This document shows, in pieces, positions 43,999 to 53,061 of a DNA stretch of 64,000 nt. The stretch lies in NCBI RefSeq assembly GCF_016405905.1, contig NZ_JAEFCB010000001.1, positions 868,001-932,000 on the forward strand, given 5' to 3'. Every line of letters starts with the position of its first letter. Position 1 is the stretch's first letter. The DNA comes from Variovorax sp. IB41 (lineage in GTDB: Bacteria; Pseudomonadota; Gammaproteobacteria; Burkholderiales; Burkholderiaceae_C). The notes below the pieces were generated by a model that did no database searches, was not told where the DNA came from, and saw only the letters and a list, made by a program, of their open reading frames with translations. Made by a program: the position numbers and the translations under genes.

Positions 43999-46737
43999 GT
44001 GACGGCGACTCAAACATTCTCAAAACGCTTCCTGGTGGTGGCCTGCGCGGTCTTCCTCGCTTCGTGCGGGGGAGGCTCGGGCAACGGCGGCGGCTCGTTC
44101 TTTCCGCTGCTCCCGCAGGGTCCGAATTCCGGCAATCCCGGCGGCCCGGCGACGCCGGACAATCCGCCCCCTTCCGGTGACGCGGGCGCCAAGCACGCCG
44201 CCTCCGTGAGCGTGCAAGGCGACGGCAGCGGCGACGTGGAATCGCTGGACACCGCCATCGCCTGCGACACGCAGTGCAGCGCCGACTACGCCGCGGGCGC
44301 GAGCGTCAAGCTCATCGCCACCGCCGCGCGCGGCTCCGTCTTCGCCGGCTGGCAAGGCGCCTGCGAAGGCACCACCGATGCCTGCGAGCTCACGATGGAC
44401 GAGGCCCGCACCGTCGTCGCGAAGTTCTCGCTCGCCGAAAAAGCCGCGCCCACCGGCACCTGGTTCAAGGGCGACACGCACGTGCACGACGACCACTCCG
44501 ACGACGGCAGCGCGCCGCGCCAGCTGAACCACGACATCGCCAAGGGCAACCTCTCGCTGGCCGACCAGATCGGCCAGGCCGGCCGCACGGGCCTGGACTT
44601 CATGCCCTTCACCGACCACCGCACCTACGACCAGCACTACGACCCGCTGTGGGAATCGTCGTCGCTGCTGCTGCTGCGCGGCGAAGAGGCGAACGGCAAG
44701 CCGCACGCCATCTCGCTGGGCGGCGTGGATTCGGTCGTGCAGGGCGCGATGCACCCCGACCGCGCGCAGTTCGCGCTGGTGCAGCAATCGATCTGGGATG
44801 CGCATGCGCAAGGCGCCATCTGGTCGATCGCGCATGCCGACGACGGCGAGATGAATGCCGACGGCTCGCCCAACATCAACGCCAGCGTGCAGGGCGTGAA
44901 CCTGGTCGAGGTGTGGAACCGTTCCAAAAGCCCCGACAAGCAGATGGACTACGCCGAGAACCGCTGGAACGCGGGCTTCCGATTCGGCGTGGCCGGCGCG
45001 AGCGACAACCACTTCCGCGAATACTGGGGCGCGCCCTACCTCAACAGCCCCGGCATGCCCGTGACCAAGGTGCTGGCCAAGGCCTACAACGAGCGCGGCA
45101 TCCTCGAAGCCATGCGCGCGGGCTACACGAGCCTGTCGATCAACCCGACCGGCCCCGCCGTCTCGATGACCTCCGACCTCAAGGGCGGCGGCTACACGGC
45201 CATGAGCGGTGACGAGGTCTTCGTTCCCGCGGGCACCGCGGGGCACCTGCGCATCAACGTGCAGCGCGCCGCGGGCATGGACGTGCTGGTGTTCCGCATG
45301 CCCGGCAAGAGCGCCGGCCCCTTCAAGACCTTCAAGCCCACGCGCGACGACGAGACCTACAGCGTGGACGTCACCGCCGGTTCGCAGCCCGACTGGTACC
45401 GCGTCGAAGTGCGCGGCCTCAACGTGCCGATTCCGCCGGCCGCGCAGGTCGTGGAGCTGAAGGCGGCCGTGTCGCCGATCTTCGTGTCGCCCGCGCCGGT
45501 CGAGGCGAAGGCGGAAGTGGCCGTGCCGAAGGAAGACAGCGTGGCCGACGGGGCCCTGCGCGTGGCGGGTGCGCGCGGCGATTTCGCGGGCTTCCCCGAC
45601 ATCGTGACCGCCGAAGGCGTGGTGCATGCCGTCACCGAGATGCACGGCGATGCGAGCAGCACCGTCGTCTACCGCCGCCGCGATGCCAAGGGTGCCTGGA
45701 ACGACGCCGGCCGCACGCTGAGCGGCAAGGGCATCGCGCGCTTTCCGCGCGTGGCCGTGCGCGGCACCGACGTGTGGGTGGCGTGGGAGGAAGACACCGT
45801 GCAGGTGCCGCATCGCCCCGTCGTCAACCTGCGCCATTCCGCCGACGGCGGCATGACCTGGGCATCGACCGAAACGGTGCGCTCGCTCGAGGGCCGCGCC
45901 GAGCATCCGGACCTCGCCATCGCAGCCAGCGGCAAGCCGGTGGTCGCGTGGCAGGAAATCCAGAGCGGCCAGCCCTTCGACATCCTGGTGCAGGAAGTGG
46001 GCACCGACGCGCAGCCGCGCAACCTCTCGCGCGCCGGCAAGTCCGTCGATGCCGGCGTGCTCGACGACACGCGCTCGCCGCACTACCCCGCCTCGGTGCT
46101 GCCGAACGTGACGGTCGCGGCCGATGGCCGCGTGGCCGTGGCATGGCAGGACAACCGCAACGACCAGGACCCGCTGTGGACCGGCGCGGCCGCCTACGGC
46201 GACGGCTCCAACCCCGACGACTGGCAGATCCAGGTCGCGGTGCGCGCCGCGGCCGGTGCATGGACTGCGCCCGTGAGCCTCGGCGCCACGGACCGCGCCG
46301 ACCGCCACCCCGATGTGGCGTTCGCGGGCAACGGCGACCTCGTCGTCGCCTGGGAAAGCAAGGAGCAGGAGCCGGCCGGCAAGAACCTCGCGGTGCTCGC
46401 GGCGGTATCGGGCGACGGCGGCGCGACCTTCTCGGCACCGGCCGTGCTGGCCGCCGAGCCGACCACGATGAGCCAGCGCCCGCGCCTGGGCGTGGACACC
46501 GACGGCGCGGTGCGCGTGGTCTGGTTCGACTCGCGCTCGGCCGACTGGCGCTGGCGCGTGATGACGGCGGTCTACCGCAAGCCCGTGGGCTGGGACGCGG
46601 GGACGCTGCTGAAGGGTTCGGGCATCAATACGTGGCCCGTGACTTCGGGCGGCGTGATCGCCTTTGCGAGCACGCGCAATGCGACGCGATTGCAGCGAGA
46701 TCAGACGCAACAGGTGATCCTGCTGTCTGCGAAGTGA
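43999..46737 (+). CDS. CehA/McbA-like PHP-domain lipoprotein with C-terminal beta-propeller-like repeats
   Basis: 912 residues from GTG 43999 (AGAGG upstream; GTG 43972 is an alternative). Lipobox 'VFLASC' then a Gly/Pro-rich linker. A divergent InlB-like repeat follows ('VSVQGDGSGDVESLD', 'AGWQGACEGTTDACEL'). The PHP/CehA metallohydrolase has 'GDTHVHDDHSDDG' (near 160), 'FMPFTDHRTYD', 'IAHADDGE' and 'GASDNHF', the His/Asp set for metals. The C-terminal third has sialidase/BNR-like repeats ('HSADGGMTWASTE', 'VSGDGGATFSAP', 'VAWQDNRNDQ'). Probably a surface hydrolase, phosphoesterase- or carbaryl-hydrolase-like; substrate unknown. Ends at a strong terminator. Confidence 0.85.
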   Translation: MTATQTFSKRFLVVACAVFLASCGGGSGNGGGSFFPLLPQGPNSGNPGGPATPDNPPPSGDAGAKHAASVSVQGDGSGDVESLDTAIACDTQCSADYAAGASVKLIATAARGSVFAGWQGACEGTTDACELTMDEARTVVAKFSLAEKAAPTGTWFKGDTHVHDDHSDDGSAPRQLNHDIAKGNLSLADQIGQAGRTGLDFMPFTDHRTYDQHYDPLWESSSLLLLRGEEANGKPHAISLGGVDSVVQGAMHPDRAQFALVQQSIWDAHAQGAIWSIAHADDGEMNADGSPNINASVQGVNLVEVWNRSKSPDKQMDYAENRWNAGFRFGVAGASDNHFREYWGAPYLNSPGMPVTKVLAKAYNERGILEAMRAGYTSLSINPTGPAVSMTSDLKGGGYTAMSGDEVFVPAGTAGHLRINVQRAAGMDVLVFRMPGKSAGPFKTFKPTRDDETYSVDVTAGSQPDWYRVEVRGLNVPIPPAAQVVELKAAVSPIFVSPAPVEAKAEVAVPKEDSVADGALRVAGARGDFAGFPDIVTAEGVVHAVTEMHGDASSTVVYRRRDAKGAWNDAGRTLSGKGIARFPRVAVRGTDVWVAWEEDTVQVPHRPVVNLRHSADGGMTWASTETVRSLEGRAEHPDLAIAASGKPVVAWQEIQSGQPFDILVQEVGTDAQPRNLSRAGKSVDAGVLDDTRSPHYPASVLPNVTVAADGRVAVAWQDNRNDQDPLWTGAAAYGDGSNPDDWQIQVAVRAAAGAWTAPVSLGATDRADRHPDVAFAGNGDLVVAWESKEQEPAGKNLAVLAAVSGDGGATFSAPAVLAAEPTTMSQRPRLGVDTDGAVRVVWFDSRSADWRWRVMTAVYRKPVGWDAGTLLKGSGINTWPVTSGGVIAFASTRNATRLQRDQTQQVILLSAK

Positions 46738-46753
46738 GCTGCCATCGCGCATG

Positions 46754-46784
46754 AAAAAAGCCCCGCCATGGCGGGGCTTTTTTT
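46754..46784. terminator. Bidirectional Rho-independent terminator
   Basis: From 46754 a 30-bp perfect palindrome runs: six A, then GCCCCGCC-AT-GGCGGGGC..., ending in seven T. It gives a GC-rich stem with U-tracts in both directions, serving the PHP lipoprotein gene (plus) and the convergent CoA-transferase/HMGL/Bug operon (minus). Confidence 0.95.
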
Positions 46785-46808
46785 CGTCCGGTTGGCGATG
46801 CCTGTCGA

Positions 46809-47801
46809 TCACTCCGCCTCGATCTTCGCGGCCTCCACCACTTTGCCCCAGCGCACGTACTCGGCCTTGCTGAAGTCGGCGAGCTGCTTCGCATCCATGT
46901 AGTCGGCCGTCGCGCCGAGCTCGGCCGCCTTCTGCTGGAAGGCCGGCGTCGCCACGATCTTGGAGATCTCGGCGTTGAGCCGGTCGATGACGGGCTGCGG
47001 CGTCTTGGCCGGCGCGAACACCGCGAACCACGAGGTCGCGTCGAGGTTCGGCAGGCCCACTTCCGCGGCCGTCGGCACGCCCGGCAGCGACGCGACGCGC
47101 GTCTTGCCCGTGACGGCGATGGCGCGCAGCTTGCCCGACTGGATGAACGGCATGAACGGCGGCGGCGTGCCGAAGGTCATGTCCACCTGGCCGCCCAGCA
47201 GGTCCTGCAGCGCCGGCCCCGTGCCCTTGTAGGGAATGTGCGTGATGCGGATGCCGGCCTGCTGCTCGAGCATGGCGCCGGTCACGTGCTGCAGCGAGCC
47301 GGGGCCCGACGATGCGAAGGTGAGCTTGCCCGGGTGCGCCTTGGCGTAGGCGATGAGCTCGGTCATGTTCTTGACCGGCACGTCCGCGCGCACCACCACC
47401 ACCTGCGGCGCGCTCAGCACGTTGGCCACCGCGCGCAGGTCTTCGGGCGCCCACTGCTTCTGCTTGATGACGTGCGGGGAGATGACGTGGTAGCCCGAGT
47501 ACTGCATGAGCAGCGTCTGGCCGTCGGGCTCGGCGCGCTTGACCTGCACCGCGGCGATCACGCCGCTCGCGCCCGCCTTGTTGTCCACGATGACCGACTG
47601 GCCCAGCGCCTTGCCCAGCGGATCGGCCAGCATGCGCCCCGCGATGTCGGTCGTGCCGCCGGCCGCGGCGCCCACGACCATCGTGACGGGGCGCGTGGGA
47701 TAGGTCTGCGCGAGGGCGCCGGTGCCGATCAGCGCTGCGAAAGCGGTCAACGCGCAGACGCTGCGGCGTGACACGGATGAAGGGTTCGGATGCAGTTTCA
47801 T
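46809..47801 (-). CDS. Bug-family receptor (CoA-transferase operon)
   Basis: 330 residues with an N-terminal signal ('SRRSVCALTAFAALIGTGALA') and Bug motifs 'MVVGAAAGGTTDIAGRMLADPLG', 'VDNKAGASGVIAAVQVK', 'FASSGPGSLQHVTGAML' and 'IPYKGTGPALQDLLGGQVD'. Last gene of the CaiB-HMGL-Bug operon, 43 bp after the lyase gene, followed by the strong terminator. It probably binds the dicarboxylic acid that the CoA transferase then activates. Confidence 0.92.
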   Translation of the reverse strand: MKLHPNPSSVSRRSVCALTAFAALIGTGALAQTYPTRPVTMVVGAAAGGTTDIAGRMLADPLGKALGQSVIVDNKAGASGVIAAVQVKRAEPDGQTLLMQYSGYHVISPHVIKQKQWAPEDLRAVANVLSAPQVVVVRADVPVKNMTELIAYAKAHPGKLTFASSGPGSLQHVTGAMLEQQAGIRITHIPYKGTGPALQDLLGGQVDMTFGTPPPFMPFIQSGKLRAIAVTGKTRVASLPGVPTAAEVGLPNLDATSWFAVFAPAKTPQPVIDRLNAEISKIVATPAFQQKAAELGATADYMDAKQLADFSKAEYVRWGKVVEAAKIEAE

Positions 47802-47844
47802 GTCGTTGTCTCCTGGTTTCTATGAAGTTGAAATCGATGGGAAA

Positions 47845-48837
47845 TCAGTGATCGCGCGCCAGGGCCCGCGCACGCGTGGCTTCGAAATCGGCCGGCGCCG
47901 GATGCAGGTCGAGCCGGCGTCCGGCCTTCGCGATCTGGCTCGGCGTGTCGTGACCGATGAGCGACGGCAGGCGGCGTGCGGCCGCCAGCAGCGCCGGCAC
48001 GTCGATGCCGGTGTCGTAGCCCATGAGTTCCAGCGCGTGCGCGATGTCCTCGCTGCACACGTTGCCCGAGGCGCCCGGCGCATAGGGGCAGCCGCCGATG
48101 CCGCCGATCGACGCGTCGAAGCAGCGCGCGCCCGCGTCGATGGACGCCAGCACGTTCGCCAAGCCCATGCCGCGCGTGTTGTGGAAGTGCAGGGTCAGGT
48201 CGGAGGCGGGCCAGCGCGCGATGAATGCGCGCACCATGCCTGCCACTTGACCTGGATACGCCATGCCCGTGGTGTCGCACAGCGTGATGCCGGTCGCGCC
48301 GATCTCGTCGATGAAGCGGCCGCACCATGCGAACACGTCGCTCTCGGCGAGGTCGCCTTCGATCGGGCAGCCGAAGCTGCACGAGAGCGACACGTTGACT
48401 GCCACGCCGGCCTGCCGCGCGAGCGCCGCCACTTCGGCGAGGCCGCGCAGCGATTGCTCGCGCGTCATGCGCAGGTTGGCGAGGTTGTGGCTTTCGCTGG
48501 CCGACATGACGAGGTTCATCTCGTCCGTCTGCGCATCGATGGCGCGCTCGGCGCCGCGCACGTTGGGCACGAGCGCGCTGTAGACGACGCCCGGCACGCG
48601 CTCGATCTCGCGCAGCACGATCTCCGCATCGGACAGCGCGGGAATCGCCTTCGGCGACACGAAGGCCGTGACCTCGATCTTCGCCATGCCCGCGCGCGAG
48701 AGCGCGTTGACCAGGGCGATCTTGTCCTGTGTCGGCACGAAGGCAGCTTCGGCTTGCAGGCCGTCGCGCGTGCCGACTTCGTACATCCTGATGCGCTGCG
48801 AGGCGCCGTTCCACACCGCGTTGTCTGCGTTGTTCAT
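47845..48837 (-). CDS. HMG-CoA lyase-family aldolase
   Basis: 330 residues of the DRE-TIM barrel: 'YEVGTRDGLQAEAAFV' (Asp and Arg of the R-D motif near 20), 'CSFGCPIEGDLAESDV', 'CDTTGMAYP', the metal ligands 'LTLHFHNTRGMGLANVLAS' (His-x-His) and the catalytic loop 'GIGGCPYAPGASGNVCSEDI' with its Cys. Known members cleave HMG-CoA to acetyl-CoA and acetoacetate. Since the partner is a CaiB-type CoA transferase, a branched hydroxy-dicarboxylate such as hydroxymethylglutarate or citramalate is the likely substrate. Overlaps the upstream gene by 4 bp. Confidence 0.9.
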   Translation of the reverse strand: MNNADNAVWNGASQRIRMYEVGTRDGLQAEAAFVPTQDKIALVNALSRAGMAKIEVTAFVSPKAIPALSDAEIVLREIERVPGVVYSALVPNVRGAERAIDAQTDEMNLVMSASESHNLANLRMTREQSLRGLAEVAALARQAGVAVNVSLSCSFGCPIEGDLAESDVFAWCGRFIDEIGATGITLCDTTGMAYPGQVAGMVRAFIARWPASDLTLHFHNTRGMGLANVLASIDAGARCFDASIGGIGGCPYAPGASGNVCSEDIAHALELMGYDTGIDVPALLAAARRLPSLIGHDTPSQIAKAGRRLDLHPAPADFEATRARALARDH

Positions 48838-50054
48838 GCGACCACCTTTCTGCCGCGCAAGGCGGCGATGTCATCGGCGGTGAAGCCGAGTTCGTCGAGC
48901 ACCGAATCCGTGTCGTCGCCCAGCCCCGGCGCCGAGGAGCGCACCGTGCCCGGCGTGCCCATGAGCTTGGGCACCACGCCCGGCACCTCGATGTCGTGGC
49001 CGTCGCGCGTGCGTTGTTGCAGCAGCATGCCGCGCGCGCGGTAGTGCGGGTCTTCGCAGATGTCCTTGGCGGTGTAGACCTTGCCGGCGGGCACGCGCGC
49101 CGCGCCGAGCACGTCGAGCACCTCGGCCACCGAGCGCCCCTGCGTCCAGGCCTCGATGGCGCTGTCGAGTTCTTCCACGCGCGCCACGCGGCCCGCGTTG
49201 TCGGCCAGCGCCGCATCGGCGCCGAGGTCCTCGCGCCCGATGGTTTGCATCAGCCGCTTGAAGATGCTGTCGCCGTTGCCCGCGATCAAGACGAAGCCGT
49301 CGCTGCAGCGGTAGGCGTTCGATGGCGCGATGCCGGGCAAGGCGCTGCCCGCGGGCTCGCGCACCGCGCCGAACGCGCTGTACTCGGGCACGAGGCTCTC
49401 CATGACGTTGAACACCGCCTCGTTGAGCGCGACGTCGATCACCTGCCCCTTGCCGCCATTCACCTTGCGGTGGTAGAGCGCCGTGAGCACGCCGATGGTG
49501 CCGTGCAGCGCGGCCAGCGTGTCGCCGATGGAGATGCCGCAGCGCACCGGCACCTGCCCCGGCTCGCCGGTGAGGTGGCGCAGCCCGCCCATCGCCTCGC
49601 CGATGGCGCCGAAGCCCGGCAGGTCGCGGTAGGGGCCGGTCTGTCCGTAGCCCGAGATGCGCAGCATCACGAGGCCGGGGTTCAGCGCCGAGAGCACGTC
49701 GTAGCCCATGCCCCAGCCCTCCAGCGTGCCGGGGCGGAAGTTCTCGATCAGCACGTCTGCTTCGGCGATGAGCTTGCGCGCGATGTCCTGGCCTTCGGTG
49801 CTGCGCAGGTCCAGCGCGATGGAGCGCTTGTTGCGCGACTGCACCTGCCACCAGACCGAGGTGCCCTCCTGGATCAGCCGCCAGTTGCGCAGCGGGTCGC
49901 CGCTGCCCGGCGGCTCGATCTTGACGACGTCGGCGCCGAATTCGCCGAGCGTCTTGCCCGCGAAGGGGCCGGCGATGAGCTGGCCCATCTCGATGACGCG
50001 CACGCCTTGCAGGGCGCTGGGCGTTGGTGTGGGGGTGGGTAGCATGGAAGCCAT
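48834..50054 (-). CDS. CaiB/BaiF (class III) CoA transferase
   Basis: 406 residues from ATG 50054 (GGAG 7 nt upstream). Class III signature: 'ALQGVRVIEMGQLIAGPFAGKTLGEFGADVVKIEPPGSGDPLR' region at residues 13-55, 'KRSIALDLRSTEGQDIARKL', and the catalytic Asp in 'YRDLPGFGAIGEAMGGL' (Gly-Phe-Gly-Ala context). It moves CoA from a donor such as succinyl-CoA to an organic acid in the cytoplasm. First gene of the operon with the HMG-CoA-lyase-like enzyme and the Bug receptor, so capture, CoA activation and C-C cleavage are encoded in order. Confidence 0.92.
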   Translation of the reverse strand: MASMLPTPTPTPSALQGVRVIEMGQLIAGPFAGKTLGEFGADVVKIEPPGSGDPLRNWRLIQEGTSVWWQVQSRNKRSIALDLRSTEGQDIARKLIAEADVLIENFRPGTLEGWGMGYDVLSALNPGLVMLRISGYGQTGPYRDLPGFGAIGEAMGGLRHLTGEPGQVPVRCGISIGDTLAALHGTIGVLTALYHRKVNGGKGQVIDVALNEAVFNVMESLVPEYSAFGAVREPAGSALPGIAPSNAYRCSDGFVLIAGNGDSIFKRLMQTIGREDLGADAALADNAGRVARVEELDSAIEAWTQGRSVAEVLDVLGAARVPAGKVYTAKDICEDPHYRARGMLLQQRTRDGHDIEVPGVVPKLMGTPGTVRSSAPGLGDDTDSVLDELGFTADDIAALRGRKVVA

Positions 50055-50148
50055 GTGTTGTCTCCGGGTGGAGTGCAGACGGTGTGCTGCATCCGATGCC
50101 CGGATTCTGAGCAGCGGGCTCTCCGGAGGGAACGACAAAGGCACGCAC

Positions 50149-50175
50149 CCAGCTTTCGCGGATCGCGAAAGCTGG
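50149..50175. promoter_or_regulatory. 27-bp inverted repeat upstream of the CoA-transferase operon
   Basis: CCAGCTTTCGCG (50149-50160) and CGCGAAAGCTGG (50164-50175) are perfect 12-bp arms around a 3-base centre. It lies between the lysR stop (50182) and the CoA-transferase start (50054). It may be a LysR operator at about 95-120 bp from the start codon, or a terminator stem for lysR; no U-tract follows on the minus strand. Confidence 0.65.
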
Positions 50176-50181
50176 AAGGGG

Positions 50182-51120
50182 TTAACCCGCGCAGAGGTGG
50201 TCGATGAGGGTTCGCACGTGGCGCGGCACCGCGCCCGCGTCGCGCAGGCCGATCACCAGGCGACGGCGGGTCCAGTCGTCCTCGAGCGTGATCTCGCGCA
50301 GGTTCATCGAGCGCAGGTGCGGCTGGATCGCCTCGCGCGGCAGCACCGCCACGCCCATGCCCGCGGCGACCATCTGGCACATCGCATCGAAGCTGCGCAC
50401 CTGGATGCGCAGCTTCAGGCGCCGCCCGAGCGTCTCGGTCGCGGCCTGCAGGCGCTGCGCGAGCGAGGTGGCGCCCGAGAGGCTCACGAAGTCGCAGTCG
50501 CAGGCCTCCTCGAAACGCACGCTCTTGCGGCGCGCGAGCGGGTGGCCGCGCGGCACCACCAGCACGAGGCGGTCTTCGCGGTAGTTCACGATGTCCAGGC
50601 CCAGCGTGGGCGTGCGGTCCGCGAAGATGCCGACGTCGGCGCGGCCGTCGAGCACGGCCAGCACGATCTCGCTGCTGTTCTGCTCCTCGAGCTCGATGCG
50701 GATGCCGGGGTTGGCGGCCACGAAGCTTGCGAGCTCGCGCGGCAGGAACTGCGTCACGGCCGAGGTGTTGACCCACAGGCGCACCACGCCCACCACGCCC
50801 GAGGCGTAGTCCGACAGGTCGGCCGAGAGCTGCTCGACGTCGTTGAGGATGCGCTGCGCATGCCGGCGCAGCGCATCGCCCGCGACGGTGAGCGTGACGC
50901 CGCGCGAATGCCGCTCGAAGAGTTCGGTGCCCACCGCGGCCTCGAGGTCGGAGATGCGCTTGCTGGCCGCACCCACCGCCAGGTGCGCGAGTTCGGCGCC
51001 CTTGCTGATGCTGCCGGTGCGCACCACGAGGTTGAAGAGCGAGAGCGAGACGAGGTCGAGGCGGTGCAGGTTCACGGCTGCGTGCGGTGCCTGGAGGCGG
51101 AGTGAAAAGCGGGAGGCCAT
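50182..51120 (-). CDS. LysR-family regulator (CoA-transferase operon)
   Basis: 312 residues. HTH 'LFNLVVRTGSISKGAELAHLAVGAASKRISDLEAAVGTELFERH' region (about 28-71), with the recognition helix 'AASKRI' shared with the LysR at 42909. Effector domain: 'GVVRLWVNTSAVTQFLPRELASFV', 'LVLVVPRGHPLARRKSVRFEEACD'. It sits upstream and in line with the CaiB-HMGL-Bug operon and probably regulates it by way of the 27-bp repeat. Divergent from the cytochrome/molybdenum dehydrogenase genes, with a 172-bp gap. Confidence 0.92.
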   Translation of the reverse strand: MASRFSLRLQAPHAAVNLHRLDLVSLSLFNLVVRTGSISKGAELAHLAVGAASKRISDLEAAVGTELFERHSRGVTLTVAGDALRRHAQRILNDVEQLSADLSDYASGVVGVVRLWVNTSAVTQFLPRELASFVAANPGIRIELEEQNSSEIVLAVLDGRADVGIFADRTPTLGLDIVNYREDRLVLVVPRGHPLARRKSVRFEEACDCDFVSLSGATSLAQRLQAATETLGRRLKLRIQVRSFDAMCQMVAAGMGVAVLPREAIQPHLRSMNLREITLEDDWTRRRLVIGLRDAGAVPRHVRTLIDHLCAG

Positions 51121-51292
51121 TGTGCGCGCCGGAACCTGATCGGCCCCTCAACGCTTTCCCTTTCCCCTTCGCTTTTGTTAGGCCCGAATGAGCATCCGAG
51201 CACGCTGCCTGGTTATTGCAGCAGGCGAAAACACACGAGGTTTCGATCCGTAAGATCGCGCCCCAACGCCGCGAGGCGCAACGAGAGCTCGC

Positions 51293-52588
51293 ATGAAATT
51301 CAGGTTATGGATGGCAACGCTGGCCGTCATCGCGGCTGCGGCCGTCGGCGCCGGCGCCTATGCATGGCAGCCGTCCATCGACGCCCTGCCCGACCGCCCC
51401 GTACCGACCGACAACCCCGCGCTGCTCGCGCAAGGCGCACGCATCGCGGCGCAGGGCGACTGCATGGTCTGCCACACCAGCGCACATGGCAAGCCCTACG
51501 CGGGCGGCCTGCCGCTGAAGACGCCCTTCGGCACGATCTACAGCACCAACATCACGCCCGACACGGCCACCGGCATCGGCAGCTGGTCGCTCGCGGCCTT
51601 CGAGCGCGCGATGCACTCGGGCGTCTCGCGCGACGGGCACCTGCTGTATCCGGCCTTTCCCTACGCGCACTTCACGCGGATGACGCAAGAAGACGTCGGC
51701 GCGCTCTATGCGTACCTCATGGCGCGCACGCCGGCCGAGTCCAGGCCGCCGGAAAACGAGCTCGTGTTTCCGCTCGGCTTCAGGCCGCTGGTGGCGGGAT
51801 GGAACCTGCTGTTCCTGCAGCGCGGGCCGCTGCCTGCACCGGCCACGCCGCAGTCCGCCGAATGGCTGCGCGGCCAGTACCTCGTCGAAGGCGCGGGGCA
51901 CTGCGCGGCCTGCCATACGCCGATGAACATGCTCGGCGCCGAGAAAAGCGGCCAGGCCTTCGCCGGCAACCTGATCGACGGCTGGGAAGCGCCGCCGCTC
52001 AATGCGCTGGCATCGAAGTCGCCCAGGCCGTGGACGCGCGAACAGCTCGCGGCGTACCTGCGCACCGGCCTTTCGAGCGAACACGGCGCCGCCTCCGGCC
52101 CGATGCGTCCGGTGACTCAGCACATGGCCGATGTGCCCGAGGACGATGTGCGCGCGATCGCGACGTACATCCTCGCGCTCGACACCAAGGCGCCGGCACC
52201 ATCCGCATCGACAACACCCGCACCCGCACCGGCCGTCGCCACGGCAGGCCAGCGCGTCGACAGCGGCGCAGCCCTGTTCGCCGGTGCGTGCGCCGGCTGC
52301 CACGCCGCCACCGCCCCGATGGGCACGATCGGCGAGCGGCCTTCGCTGGCCCTGAGCACGGCCATCAACGCCGACAGCGCGCGCAACGCGATCCGCACCG
52401 TGCTCGGCGGCAATCCATGGAACGGCTCCACGGCGGCGCATTTCATGCCGCCCTTCGCCGACGCACTGAGCGATGCGCAGATCGCCGAAGTCCTGACCTA
52501 CGTGCGCGCCAGTTCCACGAAGCGGCCGCCCTGGCCCGACCTGGAGAAGGACGTCGCCCACATCCGCAACGAGGCATCGCCGAAATGA
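51293..52588 (+). CDS. Triheme c-type cytochrome subunit of a membrane-linked dehydrogenase
   Basis: 431 residues with an N-terminal membrane/signal helix ('MATLAVIAAAAVGAGAYAW') and three heme-binding CxxCH motifs: CMVCH (near 60), CAACH (near 205) and CAGCH (near 343). The first two domains resemble alcohol/aldehyde dehydrogenase cytochrome subunits, and an Ala/Pro linker (about 305-325) precedes the third. It accepts electrons from the 2Fe-2S/molybdopterin subunits encoded next and passes them to the respiratory chain, in the periplasm. Stop overlaps the next start (ATGA). Confidence 0.92.
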   Translation: MKFRLWMATLAVIAAAAVGAGAYAWQPSIDALPDRPVPTDNPALLAQGARIAAQGDCMVCHTSAHGKPYAGGLPLKTPFGTIYSTNITPDTATGIGSWSLAAFERAMHSGVSRDGHLLYPAFPYAHFTRMTQEDVGALYAYLMARTPAESRPPENELVFPLGFRPLVAGWNLLFLQRGPLPAPATPQSAEWLRGQYLVEGAGHCAACHTPMNMLGAEKSGQAFAGNLIDGWEAPPLNALASKSPRPWTREQLAAYLRTGLSSEHGAASGPMRPVTQHMADVPEDDVRAIATYILALDTKAPAPSASTTPAPAPAVATAGQRVDSGAALFAGACAGCHAATAPMGTIGERPSLALSTAINADSARNAIRTVLGGNPWNGSTAAHFMPPFADALSDAQIAEVLTYVRASSTKRPPWPDLEKDVAHIRNEASPK

Positions 52589-53061
52589 TCACCCTGACCG
52601 TCAACGGCACCGACCACGCGCTGGACATCGACCCCTCGATGCCGCTGCTCTACGCGCTGCGCAACCACCTGAAGCTCAACGGCGCGAAGTACGGCTGCGG
52701 CCTGGGCCAATGCGGCGCCTGCACCGTCATCGTCGACAAGCGCCCGGTGTTCTCGTGCCTCATGCCGGTGTCGGCCGTGGGCAAGCGCGCGGTGCGCACC
52801 ATCGAAGGTCTGGGCAGCGCCGAGAAGCCCGCGCCGATCCAGAGGGCCTTCATGGACCAGCAGGGCGCGCAGTGCGGCTACTGCATCGCGGGCATGGTGA
52901 TGCGCGCGCAGGCGCTGCTCGACGAGCAGCCCGGTGCGAACGAGGAAGAAATCCGCCGCCACATGCAGCCCAACCTCTGCCGATGCGGCACGCACATGCG
53001 CATCGTCGCGGCGATCGTGCAGGCCTCGCAGACGATGGCGCGCAAGGGAGCGGCCGCATGA
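52585..53061 (+). CDS. [2Fe-2S] small subunit of molybdenum dehydrogenase (IorA-like)
   Basis: 158 residues. 'YGCGLGQCGACTVIVDK' (near 37-52) and 'CGYCIAGMVMRAQALL' with 'NLCRCGTHMRIVAAIV' (near 98-145) supply both [2Fe-2S] clusters. There is no FAD subunit gene, as usual for the IorAB / aldehyde dehydrogenase type that uses cytochrome c. Overlaps both neighbours by 4 bp. Confidence 0.93.
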   Translation: MITLTVNGTDHALDIDPSMPLLYALRNHLKLNGAKYGCGLGQCGACTVIVDKRPVFSCLMPVSAVGKRAVRTIEGLGSAEKPAPIQRAFMDQQGAQCGYCIAGMVMRAQALLDEQPGANEEEIRRHMQPNLCRCGTHMRIVAAIVQASQTMARKGAAA

